Notes: a model not told the origin generated them from the sequence alone. A stretch of DNA of 64,000 nucleotides from Streptomyces himalayensis subsp. himalayensis (GCF_013778455.1 NZ_JACEHE010000003.1:367067-431066); one strand, 5' to 3'. Counted from the first letter of the stretch, positions 47,879 through 56,682 are shown. Numbers and translations: made by a program.

Positions 47879-50053
47879 TCAGACGAGCTCGTTCTCGACC
47901 GGGCCGCCTGCGCGCCCCGTGGCGAACACCCGCACGTCCCATGCACCGAGCTCCAGTTCGGCCCCCGCAGCGACCGCGCTGTCGTCCAGGACGTCGGTCA
48001 GCTCCACGGGGGCGGCGACACGGGCGGGCTCCCAGCTCCAGTTGTGGACGACGTGGACGCGGCGCCCGTCGGGGGACGTACCGGTCGTCGCGGTGACCGA
48101 TTCCGGGAGGTCCCGCCAGCCGTGGCGTGCGGAGGGTGTCAGCCATGTCGCCAGCGCGCGGGCGAGGGCCCGGCCGGGGATCGTGCCGACGTAGGTCACG
48201 CGGCCCTCGCCGTGGCGGCGCGTGGTGATGGCCGGCCAGCGGCCGAAGTGCGGGTGGTCGTATGCGGCCAGCGTCTCGGCGTCGGTCACGGTCAGGCCGT
48301 CGGCCCAGCGGGTCGCCGTCGCCTCCTGCGGCAGCTGCAGCGGGTTGCCGGTCACGGGGTGGACCGGGATGTCGCGCGCGAGGTTGCTGAACTCGTCGTA
48401 CGTGACTCCCGCGGCCTCGGTGAGGCGTCCGGGTACCGCTTCGTGCCGGGCCCGGGCCTCGTGGTCGGCGTATCCCGTACGCGGGCCCAGGACCAGGTGG
48501 CCGCCCGCTTCGGCATAGGCCGCGAGCCAGTCGAGGGTCGCGTCGGCGGCGATGTACAACCCCGGTACGACCAGCACGGGGTGACGGCGTACGGCCTCAT
48601 CCGGCACCATGCCCTCCTTTTCGCCGCGCGGGTCGTGCAGCTGCCGGGCGTGCACGATCCGCACCTGACGGCCGGCCTCGAACGCGCCCCGGTAGAAGGG
48701 GTCGAAGATGCGGTGGTAGGCGGCGGGGTCGGGGTCGCCGTCGGCGGTCGCGAGCGGTGGGTGCTTCTGCATCAGCCACTTGCTCGGCGTCGAGTAGACC
48801 ATCGTGATGTCGGCGTCCGGCTCGAGCCCGGCGACGAGTGGGCCGGCCTTCTCGAACTCGGCGCCCAAGCGGGCGAGTTCGGCGTACGCGCGGCCGGGCC
48901 GGCCGCTGTGGGGAAGGACACCGCCCCAGTAGGTCTCGGCGCCGAAGCGCAGCGTCTGCCACTGCCAGTACTCGATCATACGCGCGCCGCGCGCCACGTG
49001 CGCCCATGCGGCCTGCCGCCACTGACCGTCGTAGGCGGGGCGGTTGTCCCACGGGGCGCCGATGCACTGGGCGTTGGTCTCGGTGATCAGGAACGGCTCC
49101 TGGCGGGAGGAGAACATCCAGTCCGCGGTCTGGTACATCGACCAGACGCCGGTGGTCTTCCAGATCTGCTGGTGGTCGTCAGGTGTGGGGTCGGGGAGCA
49201 GGAGACCGTCCTGCATGTCGTAGTACGGGTTGCCGGAGGCGATGTCGAGCCGGGCGGACAGCTCGTCGTCCTCCACGCCTTGCCTGGTGTAGGAGATGCA
49301 GGTGGTGACGAACTGCTCGGGGCGGGCGTACTCGCGGACGATGTCGGCCTGCCAGCCGATGAACTCGGTGACCTGGCGGGCCTGGAACTCCCGCCAGGCG
49401 ACGTCGTACTGGGGCTGGGCGTTGCCGTCCGGCGTCCACAGGTCGGCCCAGGTGGACAGCCGGTGGGACCAGTACACCAGGCCCCACTCCTGGTTGAGGG
49501 TCTCGACGTCCCCGTACTCGTCGCGCAGATGGTCGACGAAGCGCTGGAAGACGCCCTGGTTGTGGAAGAGGTGCACGCCCGGTTCGTTGTCCACCTGCCA
49601 GCCGATGACCGCCGGATGGTCGGCGTACCGGGGGACGATCTTCCGGATGATCCGCTCGGCGTGGAAGCGGAAGGCGGGGTGGGTGAAGTCGGCCTCTTGG
49701 CGCCCGCCCCAGCCGAAGCGCTTCCCGGTGGCGTACTCCCCCGCGATCTCCGGGTACTGCCGGGCCAGCCACGGCGGCACCGCGTACGTCGGGGTGCCGA
49801 TGATGACGGAGATGCCGCGCTCGTGGGCGCCGTCGAGGACCGGCTGGAGCCAGTCGAGGTCGAAGCGCCCGTTCTCCGGCTCCCAGGTCGACCAGACCGA
49901 TTCGCCCACCCGGATCACGGTGAAGTTTGCCTCGGCCATCAGGTCGAGGTCGGTCTTGAGCCGTTCGTCGGGCCGGAGTTCAGTGTCGTACGCGGGCGTG
50001 TACTCGTGATAGTACGCGGCGCCGAACAGGACGCGGGCGGGCAGATCCGCCAT
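47879..50053 (-). CDS. GH42 beta-galactosidase
   Basis: A 724-residue family 42 glycoside hydrolase with the three expected parts: TIM barrel (about 1-390), trimerisation domain (about 395-620, with VVPGLYIAADATLDWLAAYA) and a small C-terminal beta domain. The acid/base is Glu157 in VDNEPG, the nucleophile Glu325 in LITETNAQ. VFGAAYYHEYTP-type start (VLFGAAYYHEYTPAYD) and WQWQTLRFGAETYWGG are family features. No signal peptide, so it is intracellular and cleaves imported galacto-oligosaccharides. Upstream lies the wreck of its ABC transporter and then a LacI regulator, so the enzyme has probably lost its dedicated uptake system. Confidence 0.94.
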   Translation of the reverse strand: MADLPARVLFGAAYYHEYTPAYDTELRPDERLKTDLDLMAEANFTVIRVGESVWSTWEPENGRFDLDWLQPVLDGAHERGISVIIGTPTYAVPPWLARQYPEIAGEYATGKRFGWGGRQEADFTHPAFRFHAERIIRKIVPRYADHPAVIGWQVDNEPGVHLFHNQGVFQRFVDHLRDEYGDVETLNQEWGLVYWSHRLSTWADLWTPDGNAQPQYDVAWREFQARQVTEFIGWQADIVREYARPEQFVTTCISYTRQGVEDDELSARLDIASGNPYYDMQDGLLLPDPTPDDHQQIWKTTGVWSMYQTADWMFSSRQEPFLITETNAQCIGAPWDNRPAYDGQWRQAAWAHVARGARMIEYWQWQTLRFGAETYWGGVLPHSGRPGRAYAELARLGAEFEKAGPLVAGLEPDADITMVYSTPSKWLMQKHPPLATADGDPDPAAYHRIFDPFYRGAFEAGRQVRIVHARQLHDPRGEKEGMVPDEAVRRHPVLVVPGLYIAADATLDWLAAYAEAGGHLVLGPRTGYADHEARARHEAVPGRLTEAAGVTYDEFSNLARDIPVHPVTGNPLQLPQEATATRWADGLTVTDAETLAAYDHPHFGRWPAITTRRHGEGRVTYVGTIPGRALARALATWLTPSARHGWRDLPESVTATTGTSPDGRRVHVVHNWSWEPARVAAPVELTDVLDDSAVAAGAELELGAWDVRVFATGRAGGPVENELV

Positions 50054-50087
50054 GGAGGAGCCTCCAGAGGAACGAGTGATGAGTGGG

Positions 50088-50409
50088 CTACTGCTTGACG
50101 CTTCCGGTCGCCAGGTCGCTCTGCCAGTGGGGCTGGAGCAGGAGGAAGGCGATGACGAGCGGGACGATGGAGATCAGGGAGCCGGTGACGACGAGCGGAG
50201 CATGTCGCTGCTGGCGCCGGCGCCGCTGTTCTGCGCCTGGGCGGCCCAGGAGGAGAGGCCGACCGTGATGGGGTACAGGTTCGGGTCGTTGAGCATGATC
50301 AGCGGCAGGAACTACACGCGGCGAGCGCGGCGCCGAAGGACACCGCGCCGGTCGTGGCGAGGGACCGACGACGGCTCATGGAGGACGTGGGAACGAAGGA
50401 TCGGGACAT
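50088..50409 (-). pseudogene. deletion-fused remnant of a sugar ABC transporter (binding protein start + permease end)
   Basis: ATG 50409 encodes MSRSFVPTSSMSRRRSLATT and GAVSFGAALAACSS, a lipoprotein signal of a sugar-binding protein. Near 50310 this jumps straight to FLPLIMLNDPNLYPITVGLS and SWAAQAQNSG, the C-terminal region of a MalG-type permease; after a frameshift near 50205 it reads VPLVIAFLLLQPHWQSDLAT and GSVKQ with a stop at 50088. So one deletion removed most of the binding protein, all of the first permease and most of the second. The product cannot work. It lies 35 bases before the beta-galactosidase gene. Confidence 0.8.
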
Positions 50410-50687
50410 GGTGAACTCCCGCCGGTGGGCAGAGGGACGGAGCGCCTGGCGAAGGCGTGTCGAACGGGTGGGGAAGGGAGAGATGTGAGGAGGGTGAGGC
50501 ACCGACGTCGCTACCGGGCATGGGGGTCGCCATGTTCGGGACTGCGTCGCGCGGGCTGTGGTGGCCGGCACGCGCGTCCCGTGCCGTACAGCGGAAGTCC
50601 ACGGTCGGGGAGCTTTGTGAGTGGCGGTGAGCGCAGGCGGCTCACCCCCGGCCACGAGCGGGTGCCGCTCGGGCCGATGAGCGCTGA

Positions 50688-51815
50688 TCAGTCGGTGGTG
50701 GGCGGTCCGTCCCCGGCCGGCGGTGCGTGTGCCGAGCCGCCCGAGCGGGAAGCCGTGCGCCGCCCGCGTGCCGGGGCCTTCCGGGCCGGTGGGGGTGCGG
50801 TCGAGGCGCGGACGACGAGTTCGACCGGCGGATCGTTCGCCGGTGCCGGCTCCGCGTCCGGTTTCTCGATGGCCTGCACCAGGAGCCGGAGCCCCTCGTG
50901 CGCCACGGCGTCGAAGGGTTGGCGCATCGTGGTCAGTGGAGGAGTGACATAGGCGGAGACGGGGATGTCGTCGAAGCCGACGACACTGACGTCGTCCGGC
51001 ACCCGCAGGCCGGCTTCCGTCAGTGCGCGGATCAGACCGATGGCCATGTCGTCGTTGGCGGCGAACACCGCGGTGACGTCACCGGCGGAGGCGAACTCGC
51101 GGCCCGCCGCGTAGCCGGACGCGGCCGACCAGTCGCCCGCGATCACGGGAGGCTGTTCCCTGCCGCGTGCCGACAATGCCGCTCGCCAGCCCTCGAGACG
51201 ATCCCGGGCGGCGAACCACCGCTGTGGACCGGCGAGATGATGGATTGTCATGTGTCCAAGCTCCAGGAGGTGTTCGGTGGCCGCCCTCGCCAGGGACTCG
51301 GCGCCGACCCTTGCGGCCACCGTCCGGGAGCCGCCGAACGCCGCGGGCGCACCGAGGACGAGGACCGGCACGTCGACGCTGAGCGAGACCGATCCCTCGT
51401 CGATCGGTTCGGATACGACGATGCCGTCCACGCCCTGCTCGAGCAGTGACTCCACGGCCCCGGCGACGCCCCCCGGGTCGCCCTCCAGCGTGTTGACCAC
51501 CCGGACCGCATACCCCGCGTCCCGGGCGGCCCGCTCGACGCCGATGAGCAACGAGGCGGGTCCGTACAAGGCGGTCCCCAGCGTGACCACGCCGATGGTG
51601 CGGGAGCGGCCAGAGGCCAGTGCCCGGGCCGCGCTGTTCATCCGGTAGCCGAGATCCTCGGCGGCCTCGAGCACCCGCCGACGCACCTCGTCGGACACGT
51701 ACCGCTCGCCGTTGAAGACCCGCGACACCGTCTTCTGCGAGACGCCGGCCAACCGGGCCACGTCCACGCTGCGCGGCGCGGCAGCACTCCCGCCCCGTCC
51801 TCCCACTCGCGTCAT
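50688..51815 (-). CDS. LacI-family repressor of the beta-galactosidase locus
   Basis: A 375-residue LacI regulator. The N-terminal helix-turn-helix and hinge are SVDVARLAGVSQKTVSRVFN and NSAARALASGRSRTIGVV; the core is a type I periplasmic-binding-protein fold, with SVVGFDDIPVSAYVTPPLTT typical near the end. A Pro/Arg-rich tail of about 40 residues is extra. It sits upstream of the ABC remnant and the GH42 gene in the same orientation, a common arrangement for galactoside use. Galactose or a galacto-oligosaccharide is the probable inducer (inference). Confidence 0.9.
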   Translation of the reverse strand: MTRVGGRGGSAAAPRSVDVARLAGVSQKTVSRVFNGERYVSDEVRRRVLEAAEDLGYRMNSAARALASGRSRTIGVVTLGTALYGPASLLIGVERAARDAGYAVRVVNTLEGDPGGVAGAVESLLEQGVDGIVVSEPIDEGSVSLSVDVPVLVLGAPAAFGGSRTVAARVGAESLARAATEHLLELGHMTIHHLAGPQRWFAARDRLEGWRAALSARGREQPPVIAGDWSAASGYAAGREFASAGDVTAVFAANDDMAIGLIRALTEAGLRVPDDVSVVGFDDIPVSAYVTPPLTTMRQPFDAVAHEGLRLLVQAIEKPDAEPAPANDPPVELVVRASTAPPPARKAPARGRRTASRSGGSAHAPPAGDGPPTTD

Positions 51816-52392
51816 AGGAGTCTCCCGATGTCCGGTGGCTCGAATCCCAGCCAGTCACGGCCAGTCGTCCTACAGCCGGTCAACCGTGTGACTGCGCTGT
51901 CATGACTGCGGTGTCATATCTACGCAGTGGAACAGGACGTGTCAAGACTTCGCGCACCATTACGGCAAGCCCGCCGGCACGATCCAACGTGTTCGCGAGC
52001 CACCGGCAGGAACGAACACCCCCAGGGCGCCGTGCCCACGCACGTCAGCCCGTGCCACCCTCGACCCCCTTGCGCTCGGCGCCACAGCGTCCCGGGCCAA
52101 GCGTTGCGACATGCAGGGCGCGGTCGGGGTCGGACCGGGTGATCTCGTCGACCGTGCTGGCGAGGTTGATCTGTGCTTCCACGGTGGGCCAGATCCGTTT
52201 CAGCAGGATGATGCATCAACCACTCTCAGTGGCGCGGCATGGCAAGCAGGCCACACGAGTCCCACAGGAGGCGTTCTCGCAAGACCGGGAGGCGCCGCGA
52301 AATCCAATACGAAACCGACACGACAGCTGATCGCCGGACGGCCGAGTCCACCAACGCAATAGCCAAGAGGGTAGTTGACACGTCAATGATGG
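51816..52392. other. 577-bp region with promoter repeats and unrecognised remnants
   Basis: Contains a 14-bp direct repeat at 51889-51917 (LacI gene control region) and MarR-like dyads at the right end. In between, the minus strand near 52220-52060 can read ILLKRIWPTVEAQINLAST and VDEITRSDPDRALHVATLG, which looks protein-like but has no start; I do not recognise it and treat it as a possible gene fragment. Confidence 0.35.
51889..51917. repeat. 14-bp direct repeat upstream of the LacI gene
   Basis: TGACTGCGCTGTCA is followed at once by TGACTGCGGTGTCA, 70-100 bases before the LacI start. It may be a pair of half-sites for the regulator or part of the promoter. Confidence 0.5.
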
Positions 52393-52407
52393 TTGATGTG
52401 TCATCAA
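52375..52407. promoter_or_regulatory. pair of MarR-like dyads
   Basis: TTGAC-AC-GTCAA (52375-52386) and TTGATG-TGT-CATCAA (52393-52407) lie side by side. They resemble the dyads at the LLM, pirin and DoxX promoters further right, so the MarR paralogues of this island are candidate binders. Confidence 0.5.
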
Positions 52408-52776
52408 GTCCTGGCCCACCACCCGACACTCCCGCTCGACGACTTCTACGAGCAGGCACGACGCATCGCCGGCCTGACCGCCGAGACCACCCACTCCACC
52501 GGACTGTCGCTGGTGGAGTTCAGCGCGCCTGGCGTCACGAAGGCCACCACCCTGATCCGGTGGAGCAGCGGCCTCGGCATCGCCCGCCACGAGATCGCCG
52601 CCTTCGGCGACATGCCCAACGACCTCCCCATGCTCACCGCGGTCGGAAGCTCGTACGCCATGGCCAACGCCCACCCGGACGTCCTCGCGGCCGCACGTCA
52701 TCGCGCGCCCTCCAACGACGAGGACGGTGTGGCGCAGGTGCTGGAAGGGTTCGTCGACGCGCGCGCACACCGATAG
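52408..52776 (+). pseudogene. C-terminal half of a Cof-type HAD hydrolase
   Basis: The frame encodes LVEFSAPGVTKATTLIRWSS, the conserved Lys region (motif III), and IAAFGDMPNDLPMLTAVGSS with YAMANAHPDVLAAA, the Asp-containing motif IV of Cof-type phosphatases. The N-terminal half with the nucleophile DxDGT motif is missing. Sequence upstream is the MarR-like control region, so a deletion or recombination joined that promoter to the middle of the HAD gene. It cannot be catalytic. Stop at 52776. Confidence 0.75.
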
Positions 52777-52984
52777 CCCCGGAAGACCGCCGTGCGGCCC
52801 GTCGGCGAGAGCCCCGCCGACGGGCCCCGGTGACCGCCCGCGGGGCCGATCGTGCGGCGGTCGTCATGACATCGGCGGTCCGGGGTACGGCGATTCCACA
52901 TCGAGCGGCATCCCGGTACCGCGCGCACATCGTGCACCGACCCATCGAGGAGCGACGCCTCCACGTTCCGATGTCACGGCAACA

Positions 52985-53026
52985 TGTGGGCGGCGGACAC
53001 TGGTCAACCAGTGTCCGCCGCCCACA
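52985..53026. terminator. 19-bp perfect hairpin with TCAA loop
   Basis: TGTGGGCGGCGGACACTGG pairs along its whole length with CCAGTGTCCGCCGCCCACA around a TCAA loop. It lies 18 bases past the stop of the leftward TPR gene and faces the rightward HAD fragment, so it can terminate both. Confidence 0.85.
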
Positions 53027-53044
53027 AACGCATCGCCCGCGCCC

Positions 53045-53476
53045 TCAGTCGTCGTCCGGAAACTCACCCGCGAACGCGGCGGCCATGCGCAGCCAGGGCT
53101 CCGCCTCGTCCTGGTGACCCTGGCGCTGCAGGGTGCGGCCCAGCATCAGGTGGGCGTAGTGCTCCACCGGATTGCGCTCGATGACCTCGCGCAACTGCTC
53201 CTCGGCGCGCCGCAGTTGTGCGGAGTGGTAGTAGGCGCGGGCCAGCAGCAGCCGGGGGCCGGTCTGCTCCGGGACCTCCTCGACGACGACGGCCAGCAGC
53301 CGGGCGGCACCGATGTAGTCCCTGGCCTCGAACAGCAGCTGGGCCCGCTCCCAGCGTTCGGCGGTGGTCTCCTCATGCGGCACGCCGGCGCCGTTGTCGA
53401 ACAGGTGCAGGGCGCTGGCCCACCGGTCGGGTGCCACTCCGTCGTTCGCCAGGTATTCGTTGAAGTTGTCGGTCAT
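53045..53476 (-). CDS. tetratricopeptide-repeat protein
   Basis: A 143-residue protein with about two to three TPR helix pairs: ERWERAQLLFEARDYIGAAR, LLLARAYYHSAQLRRAEEQL and YAHLMLGRTLQRQGHQDEAE. These form a protein-binding surface; no catalytic motif is seen. GGAGG precedes ATG 53476. It lies 126 bases downstream of the LLM flavin oxidoreductase gene on the same strand and ends at a strong terminator, so it is probably the last gene of that unit. Partner unknown. Confidence 0.88.
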   Translation of the reverse strand: MTDNFNEYLANDGVAPDRWASALHLFDNGAGVPHEETTAERWERAQLLFEARDYIGAARLLAVVVEEVPEQTGPRLLLARAYYHSAQLRRAEEQLREVIERNPVEHYAHLMLGRTLQRQGHQDEAEPWLRMAAAFAGEFPDDD

Positions 53477-53602
53477 CGTTCCTCCATTCCCACTGCTGCG
53501 TACACGGGACGATCCGGGAAGCGAGACCGTCGGTACGCCCGTCATCGGCCGTGCCCCACTCCTCGGAGACATCCGTACGTGCGGTCTCTGGTCGTGCGGT
53601 TC

Positions 53603-54709
53603 TCAGGCCGCCGGTTCGGCGGTCGGCGCGCGCTCCGCGTCGCGCGCGGCGAGCAGCGAGGCGTGGGTGGGGGCGTCGGGCACGTCGGCCGGCCGGTTCT
53701 TGGCGAACTCCTTCCGCAGCACCGGTACGACCTCCTCGCCGAGCATGTCGATCTGCTCCAGCACGGCCTTCTGCGGGACTCCGCCGCCGTCCACCATGAA
53801 CAGCTGGCGCTGGTAGTCGCCGAAGTGCTCGCGGAAGGTGAGCGTCTTCTCGATGACCTGCTCGGGGGTACCAACGGTCAGCGGAGTCTGTTCCATGTAC
53901 TCCTCCATGGATATCCCGCCGCCCATCACCGGTGAGTGGTCGAAGAACGGGCGGAACTCGCGGATGGCGTCCTGGGAGTTGGGTCGCATGTAGACGTGGC
54001 CACCGAGGCCGACGATGGCCTGCTCGGGGCTGCCATGGCCGTAGTGCGCGTACCGCTCCCGGTACAGGTTGATCAGCTTCTTGGTGTGCTCCTTGGGCCA
54101 GAAGATGTTGTTGTGGAAGAAACCGTCGCCGTAGTACGCGGCCTGCTCGGCGATCTCCGGGGAGCGGATGGACCCGTGCCAGACGAACGGCGGTACGTCG
54201 TCCAGGGGCCGCGGCGTGGAGGTGAAGCCCTGCAGCGGGGTGCGGAAGCGCCCCTCCCAGTCGACGATGTCCTCGCGCCACAGCCGGTGCAGCAGGGCGT
54301 AGTTCTCGATGGCGAGGTTGATGCCGTCGCGGATGTCCTTGCCGAACCACGGGTAGACGGGGCCGGTGTTACCGCGGCCCATCGTCAGGTCGACGCGGCC
54401 GTGGGCCAGGTGCTGCAGCATCGCGTAGTCCTCGGCGATCTTCACCGGATCGTTGGTGGTGATCAGCGTGGTGGCCGTGGACAGGATGATCCGCTCCGTG
54501 CGCGCGGCGATCCACCCCAGCATCGTGGTCGGGGACGACGGCACGAACGGCCGGTTGTGGTGCTCGCCGGTGGCGAAGACGTCCAGCCCCACCTCTTCGG
54601 CCTTCTGCGCGATGGTGACCATCGCCTTGATCCGCTCGTGCTCGGTCGGCGCACGGCCCGTGGTCGGATCACTGGTCACATCACCCACGGTGAAGATGCC
54701 GAACTGCAT
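53603..54709 (-). CDS. LLM-class flavin-dependent oxidoreductase
   Basis: A 368-residue luciferase-like monooxygenase TIM barrel. It starts MQFGIFTVGDVTSDPTTGRA and has ERIILSTATTLITTNDPVKIAEDYAMLQHLAHGRVDLTMGRG, the typical flavin-binding strand-loop, and later VGTPEQVIEKTLTFREHFGD. Members use reduced FMN or F420 for monooxygenation or reduction. The subgroup with VWHGSIRSPE is close to bacterial luciferase-like proteins of unknown substrate. Its promoter carries GTTGA-CGAA-TCAAC, a MarR-like dyad, and the MarR1 gene is directly upstream in the same direction, so it is a likely target of that repressor. Confidence 0.88.
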   Translation of the reverse strand: MQFGIFTVGDVTSDPTTGRAPTEHERIKAMVTIAQKAEEVGLDVFATGEHHNRPFVPSSPTTMLGWIAARTERIILSTATTLITTNDPVKIAEDYAMLQHLAHGRVDLTMGRGNTGPVYPWFGKDIRDGINLAIENYALLHRLWREDIVDWEGRFRTPLQGFTSTPRPLDDVPPFVWHGSIRSPEIAEQAAYYGDGFFHNNIFWPKEHTKKLINLYRERYAHYGHGSPEQAIVGLGGHVYMRPNSQDAIREFRPFFDHSPVMGGGISMEEYMEQTPLTVGTPEQVIEKTLTFREHFGDYQRQLFMVDGGGVPQKAVLEQIDMLGEEVVPVLRKEFAKNRPADVPDAPTHASLLAARDAERAPTAEPAA

Positions 54710-54734
54710 CGTCCTCAGCCTTTCGTTCCATGCG

Positions 54735-54753
54735 GTTGACGAATCAACTATGC
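54735..54753. promoter_or_regulatory. MarR-like operator at the LLM gene
   Basis: GTTGA-CGAA-TCAAC followed by TATGCC, 26 bases before the LLM start. The element TTGACGA[A/G]TCA[A/T]CTATGCC recurs at 56914-56932 before the DoxX gene, with two differences. Confidence 0.65.
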
Positions 54754-54790
54754 CTCTGCAACGCGCCCCGAGGCGTCCCTATTCCACCCC

Positions 54791-54850
54791 CACCGGCCCG
54801 CCCGGACGCCAACCGGTCCGCCCGGACGCCAACCGGCCCGCCCGGCCACC
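54791..54850. repeat. three 20-bp tandem repeats
   Basis: Units 54791-54810, 54811-54830 and 54831-54850 follow the consensus AACCGGCCCGCCCGGACGCC with a few changes. They fill the gap between the MarR1 stop and the LLM control region. Confidence 0.85.
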
Positions 54851-54854
54851 CGTC

Positions 54855-55322
54855 CTACATGGGCCGTTCATCCAATTGCTCGAGAACGCGGTTCGCTATG
54901 CGGGCGAACGCCCGGAGCTGCTCCGGAGTCAGTGGATCGACGAACAGACGGCGAACGGCCTCCACATGGCGGGGCGCGGCCGCCGCGATCGCATCCCGTC
55001 CCGCCGGGGTGATGACCACGACCGCGCCGCGCCCGTCTTGAGGGCACTCCTCCCGGACGACCAGACCCCGCTTCATCATGCGGGACACCTGGTGCGACAT
55101 CCGGCTCTTCTCCCACTCCAGGCTGCCGACCAGATCCGCAGTGCGCCTACGGCCGTCGGGCGCATCCGTGAGGTGGACGAGCACCGTGTATTCGGCGGTG
55201 GAGAGGCTGGACTCCGACTGCAAGTGGCGAGCCACCCGACCGCTGAGCCTTTCCCACATCCGGGTCAGGCCACGCCAGCCGTCCCGCTCCGCCGGAGTGA
55301 GCCATCGTGGCGTCTCCTTCAT
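54855..55322 (-). CDS. MarR-family repressor (copy 1)
   Basis: A 155-residue MarR protein starting MKETPRWLTPAERDGWRGL. The winged helix is seen in LSTAEYTVLVHLTDAPDGRR, RTADLVGSLEWEKSRMSHQV and RMMKRGLVVREECPQDGRGA, with the conserved DGR wing and DERPM-type end. Over half its residues match the second MarR (57477-57944) with no gaps, so the two are paralogues with probably similar operators. A cysteine in REECPQDGR could sense electrophiles or oxidants (inference; it is present in both). A longer start at 55361 is rejected because the copy-2 alignment begins at MKET. It precedes the LLM gene on the same strand. Confidence 0.92.
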   Translation of the reverse strand: MKETPRWLTPAERDGWRGLTRMWERLSGRVARHLQSESSLSTAEYTVLVHLTDAPDGRRRTADLVGSLEWEKSRMSHQVSRMMKRGLVVREECPQDGRGAVVVITPAGRDAIAAAAPRHVEAVRRLFVDPLTPEQLRAFARIANRVLEQLDERPM

Positions 55323-55348
55323 AGGCACGAGTACGAGTCTATCCGATC

Positions 55349-55362
55349 GTTGACTTGTCACC
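55349..55362. promoter_or_regulatory. weak MarR-like dyad upstream of MarR1
   Basis: GTTGACTTGTCACC has the core TGAC-TT-GTCA, 27 bases before the MarR1 start, and is a plausible autoregulatory site related to the stronger dyads nearby. Confidence 0.4.
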
Positions 55363-55616
55363 TACATCCTGAGGGAACGGAACGGCGGCCGGGACTGGAG
55401 GGCGCGGCCTGCCGGCACGCAGCCCTCCCCGTCAGCCCAGGTCCGGCGCCAGCCACCGCAGGGGCGTCGGGGGTCACGGGGTCGGTGATGTCGGCGAACT
55501 CGGCATGCCTGGACGCCGTAGGCCGTCAGACCGGCACGCCAGCCGTCGACCAGGATCTCGTACCGGTGCTCCGCGTCCACCCGCTCGACGATCCGAGGGG
55601 GTGGAGACTGGCTCAT
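55362..55616 (-). pseudogene. N-terminal fragment of a YidJ/Gtn-type small acetyltransferase
   Basis: ATG 55616 encodes MSQSPPPRIVERVDAEHRYE and ILVDGWRAGLTAYG, which resembles the start of small single-domain GNAT proteins (HRYEIxVDGexAGFtaY). The acetyl-CoA-binding part is missing: after Tyr-Gly the sequence becomes Arg/Pro-rich and ends at 55362. It lies 20 bases after the pirin stop on the same strand. Probably a truncated or frameshifted remnant. Confidence 0.55.
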
Positions 55617-55636
55617 GAAGTGCCTCTCGCAGGAGG

Positions 55637-56644
55637 TCAGCGGTGCGGGGGATTCCGGCGCGGGGTGATGATGGCGTTCGGCAGGGTCGGCGCGGGAAGG
55701 CGATCACCCGGAAAGCCCTCGACGGCGCCGAAACGGCCGGAGGATGCCTCCCAGTCCTCTCGGGCCCGGACGATGTCCTCGTGGCTGCGTCCGATGAAGT
55801 TCCACCACATGACGATCTCCTCCTCGAAAGGAGGACCCCCGAGCAGGATCACCCGCGCCGGACCGTCCGACTCGTTCACCACTGTCAGAGCGTCGGCGCC
55901 GCAGGGAACATAGCCGAGTTCGGCCGTGCGCAGCACGGTGTCGATCAGGCGGACGTCCCCGCTGTCGACGAGAAGGCCGTGCTCGAAGGCGGTGTCCACG
56001 GCGAGGGTGATCGCCGCAAGCGGTTCGAGGGTGATCTCTGCACCGACCAGGGGCGTGAAGGTCCGCACCGGGGAGGTGCTTCCGGCGAGCGAGCCCAGGA
56101 AGACCCTGATCTCCACCCCGTTGATCCGCACGGTTTCGGGAACGTAGTGCTGGAAGTCCCGATCGGCGTTCCGGTGCTCCTCAGGAAGCGCCACCCACAG
56201 TTGCACGCCGTGGATGACGGTGGTGCGCGAGGTGGAGATCTCCGAGTGGCAGATGCCGTATCCGCCGGTCATGAGGTTCATCTCGCCGGGCCGGATCAAG
56301 GCGCGGGTGCCGAGACTGTCGCGGTGCTCGACCTCCCCGCTGAACAGCCAGCTCACCGTCTGCAGACCGGTGTGCGGATGCGGGGCGATGTCCATGCCGC
56401 CCGTCGTGGTGACATTGTCGGGGCCGTAGTGGTCCGCGAAGCACCAGGCTCCGATCAGCGTCCGGGTCCGCTGTGGCAGCGTCCGCCGCACGCGCATCGC
56501 ACGCGGACCGCCCAGGGGCACCTCCCGCGCCGACAGCACATGGACCAGGGGCGTTCCGGCCTGCCGGCCGTCGTCCCCCAGGGCTCCGTCGTCCGCCAGG
56601 GCTCCGCACCTCAGCTCCGCAGGTTCCGTTTCCACATTGCTCAC
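55637..56644 (-). CDS. pirin-family protein (copy 1)
   Basis: A 335-residue bicupin of the pirin family. The N-terminal metal site shows HPHTGLQTVSWLFSGEVEHR and the second part GYGICHSEIST, giving the His-His-His-Glu iron site. Bacterial pirins act as iron-dependent quercetinase-like dioxygenases or redox sensors. GTG 56644 has AAAGGTGG just upstream. The first 40 residues are an Ala/Gly-rich extension. The promoter region carries AGTTG-TCACAT-CAACT, a MarR-like dyad, and the gene is divergent from DoxX, so it seems part of the MarR-controlled stress set. Confidence 0.9.
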   Translation of the reverse strand: MSNVETEPAELRCGALADDGALGDDGRQAGTPLVHVLSAREVPLGGPRAMRVRRTLPQRTRTLIGAWCFADHYGPDNVTTTGGMDIAPHPHTGLQTVSWLFSGEVEHRDSLGTRALIRPGEMNLMTGGYGICHSEISTSRTTVIHGVQLWVALPEEHRNADRDFQHYVPETVRINGVEIRVFLGSLAGSTSPVRTFTPLVGAEITLEPLAAITLAVDTAFEHGLLVDSGDVRLIDTVLRTAELGYVPCGADALTVVNESDGPARVILLGGPPFEEEIVMWWNFIGRSHEDIVRAREDWEASSGRFGAVEGFPGDRLPAPTLPNAIITPRRNPPHR

Positions 56645-56666
56645 TGGGCCACCTTTCACACGGTCT

Positions 56667-56682
56667 AGTTGTCACATCAACT
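56667..56682. promoter_or_regulatory. MarR-like dyad at the pirin 1 promoter
   Basis: AGTTG-TCACAT-CAACT, 23 bases before the GTG start of pirin 1. Followed by ACCATGCC, resembling the flank of the LLM site. Confidence 0.6.

Noticed and set aside
48044..50098. A 684-codon open frame on the plus strand
   Set aside because: Mirror of the GH42 beta-galactosidase gene; no domain visible.
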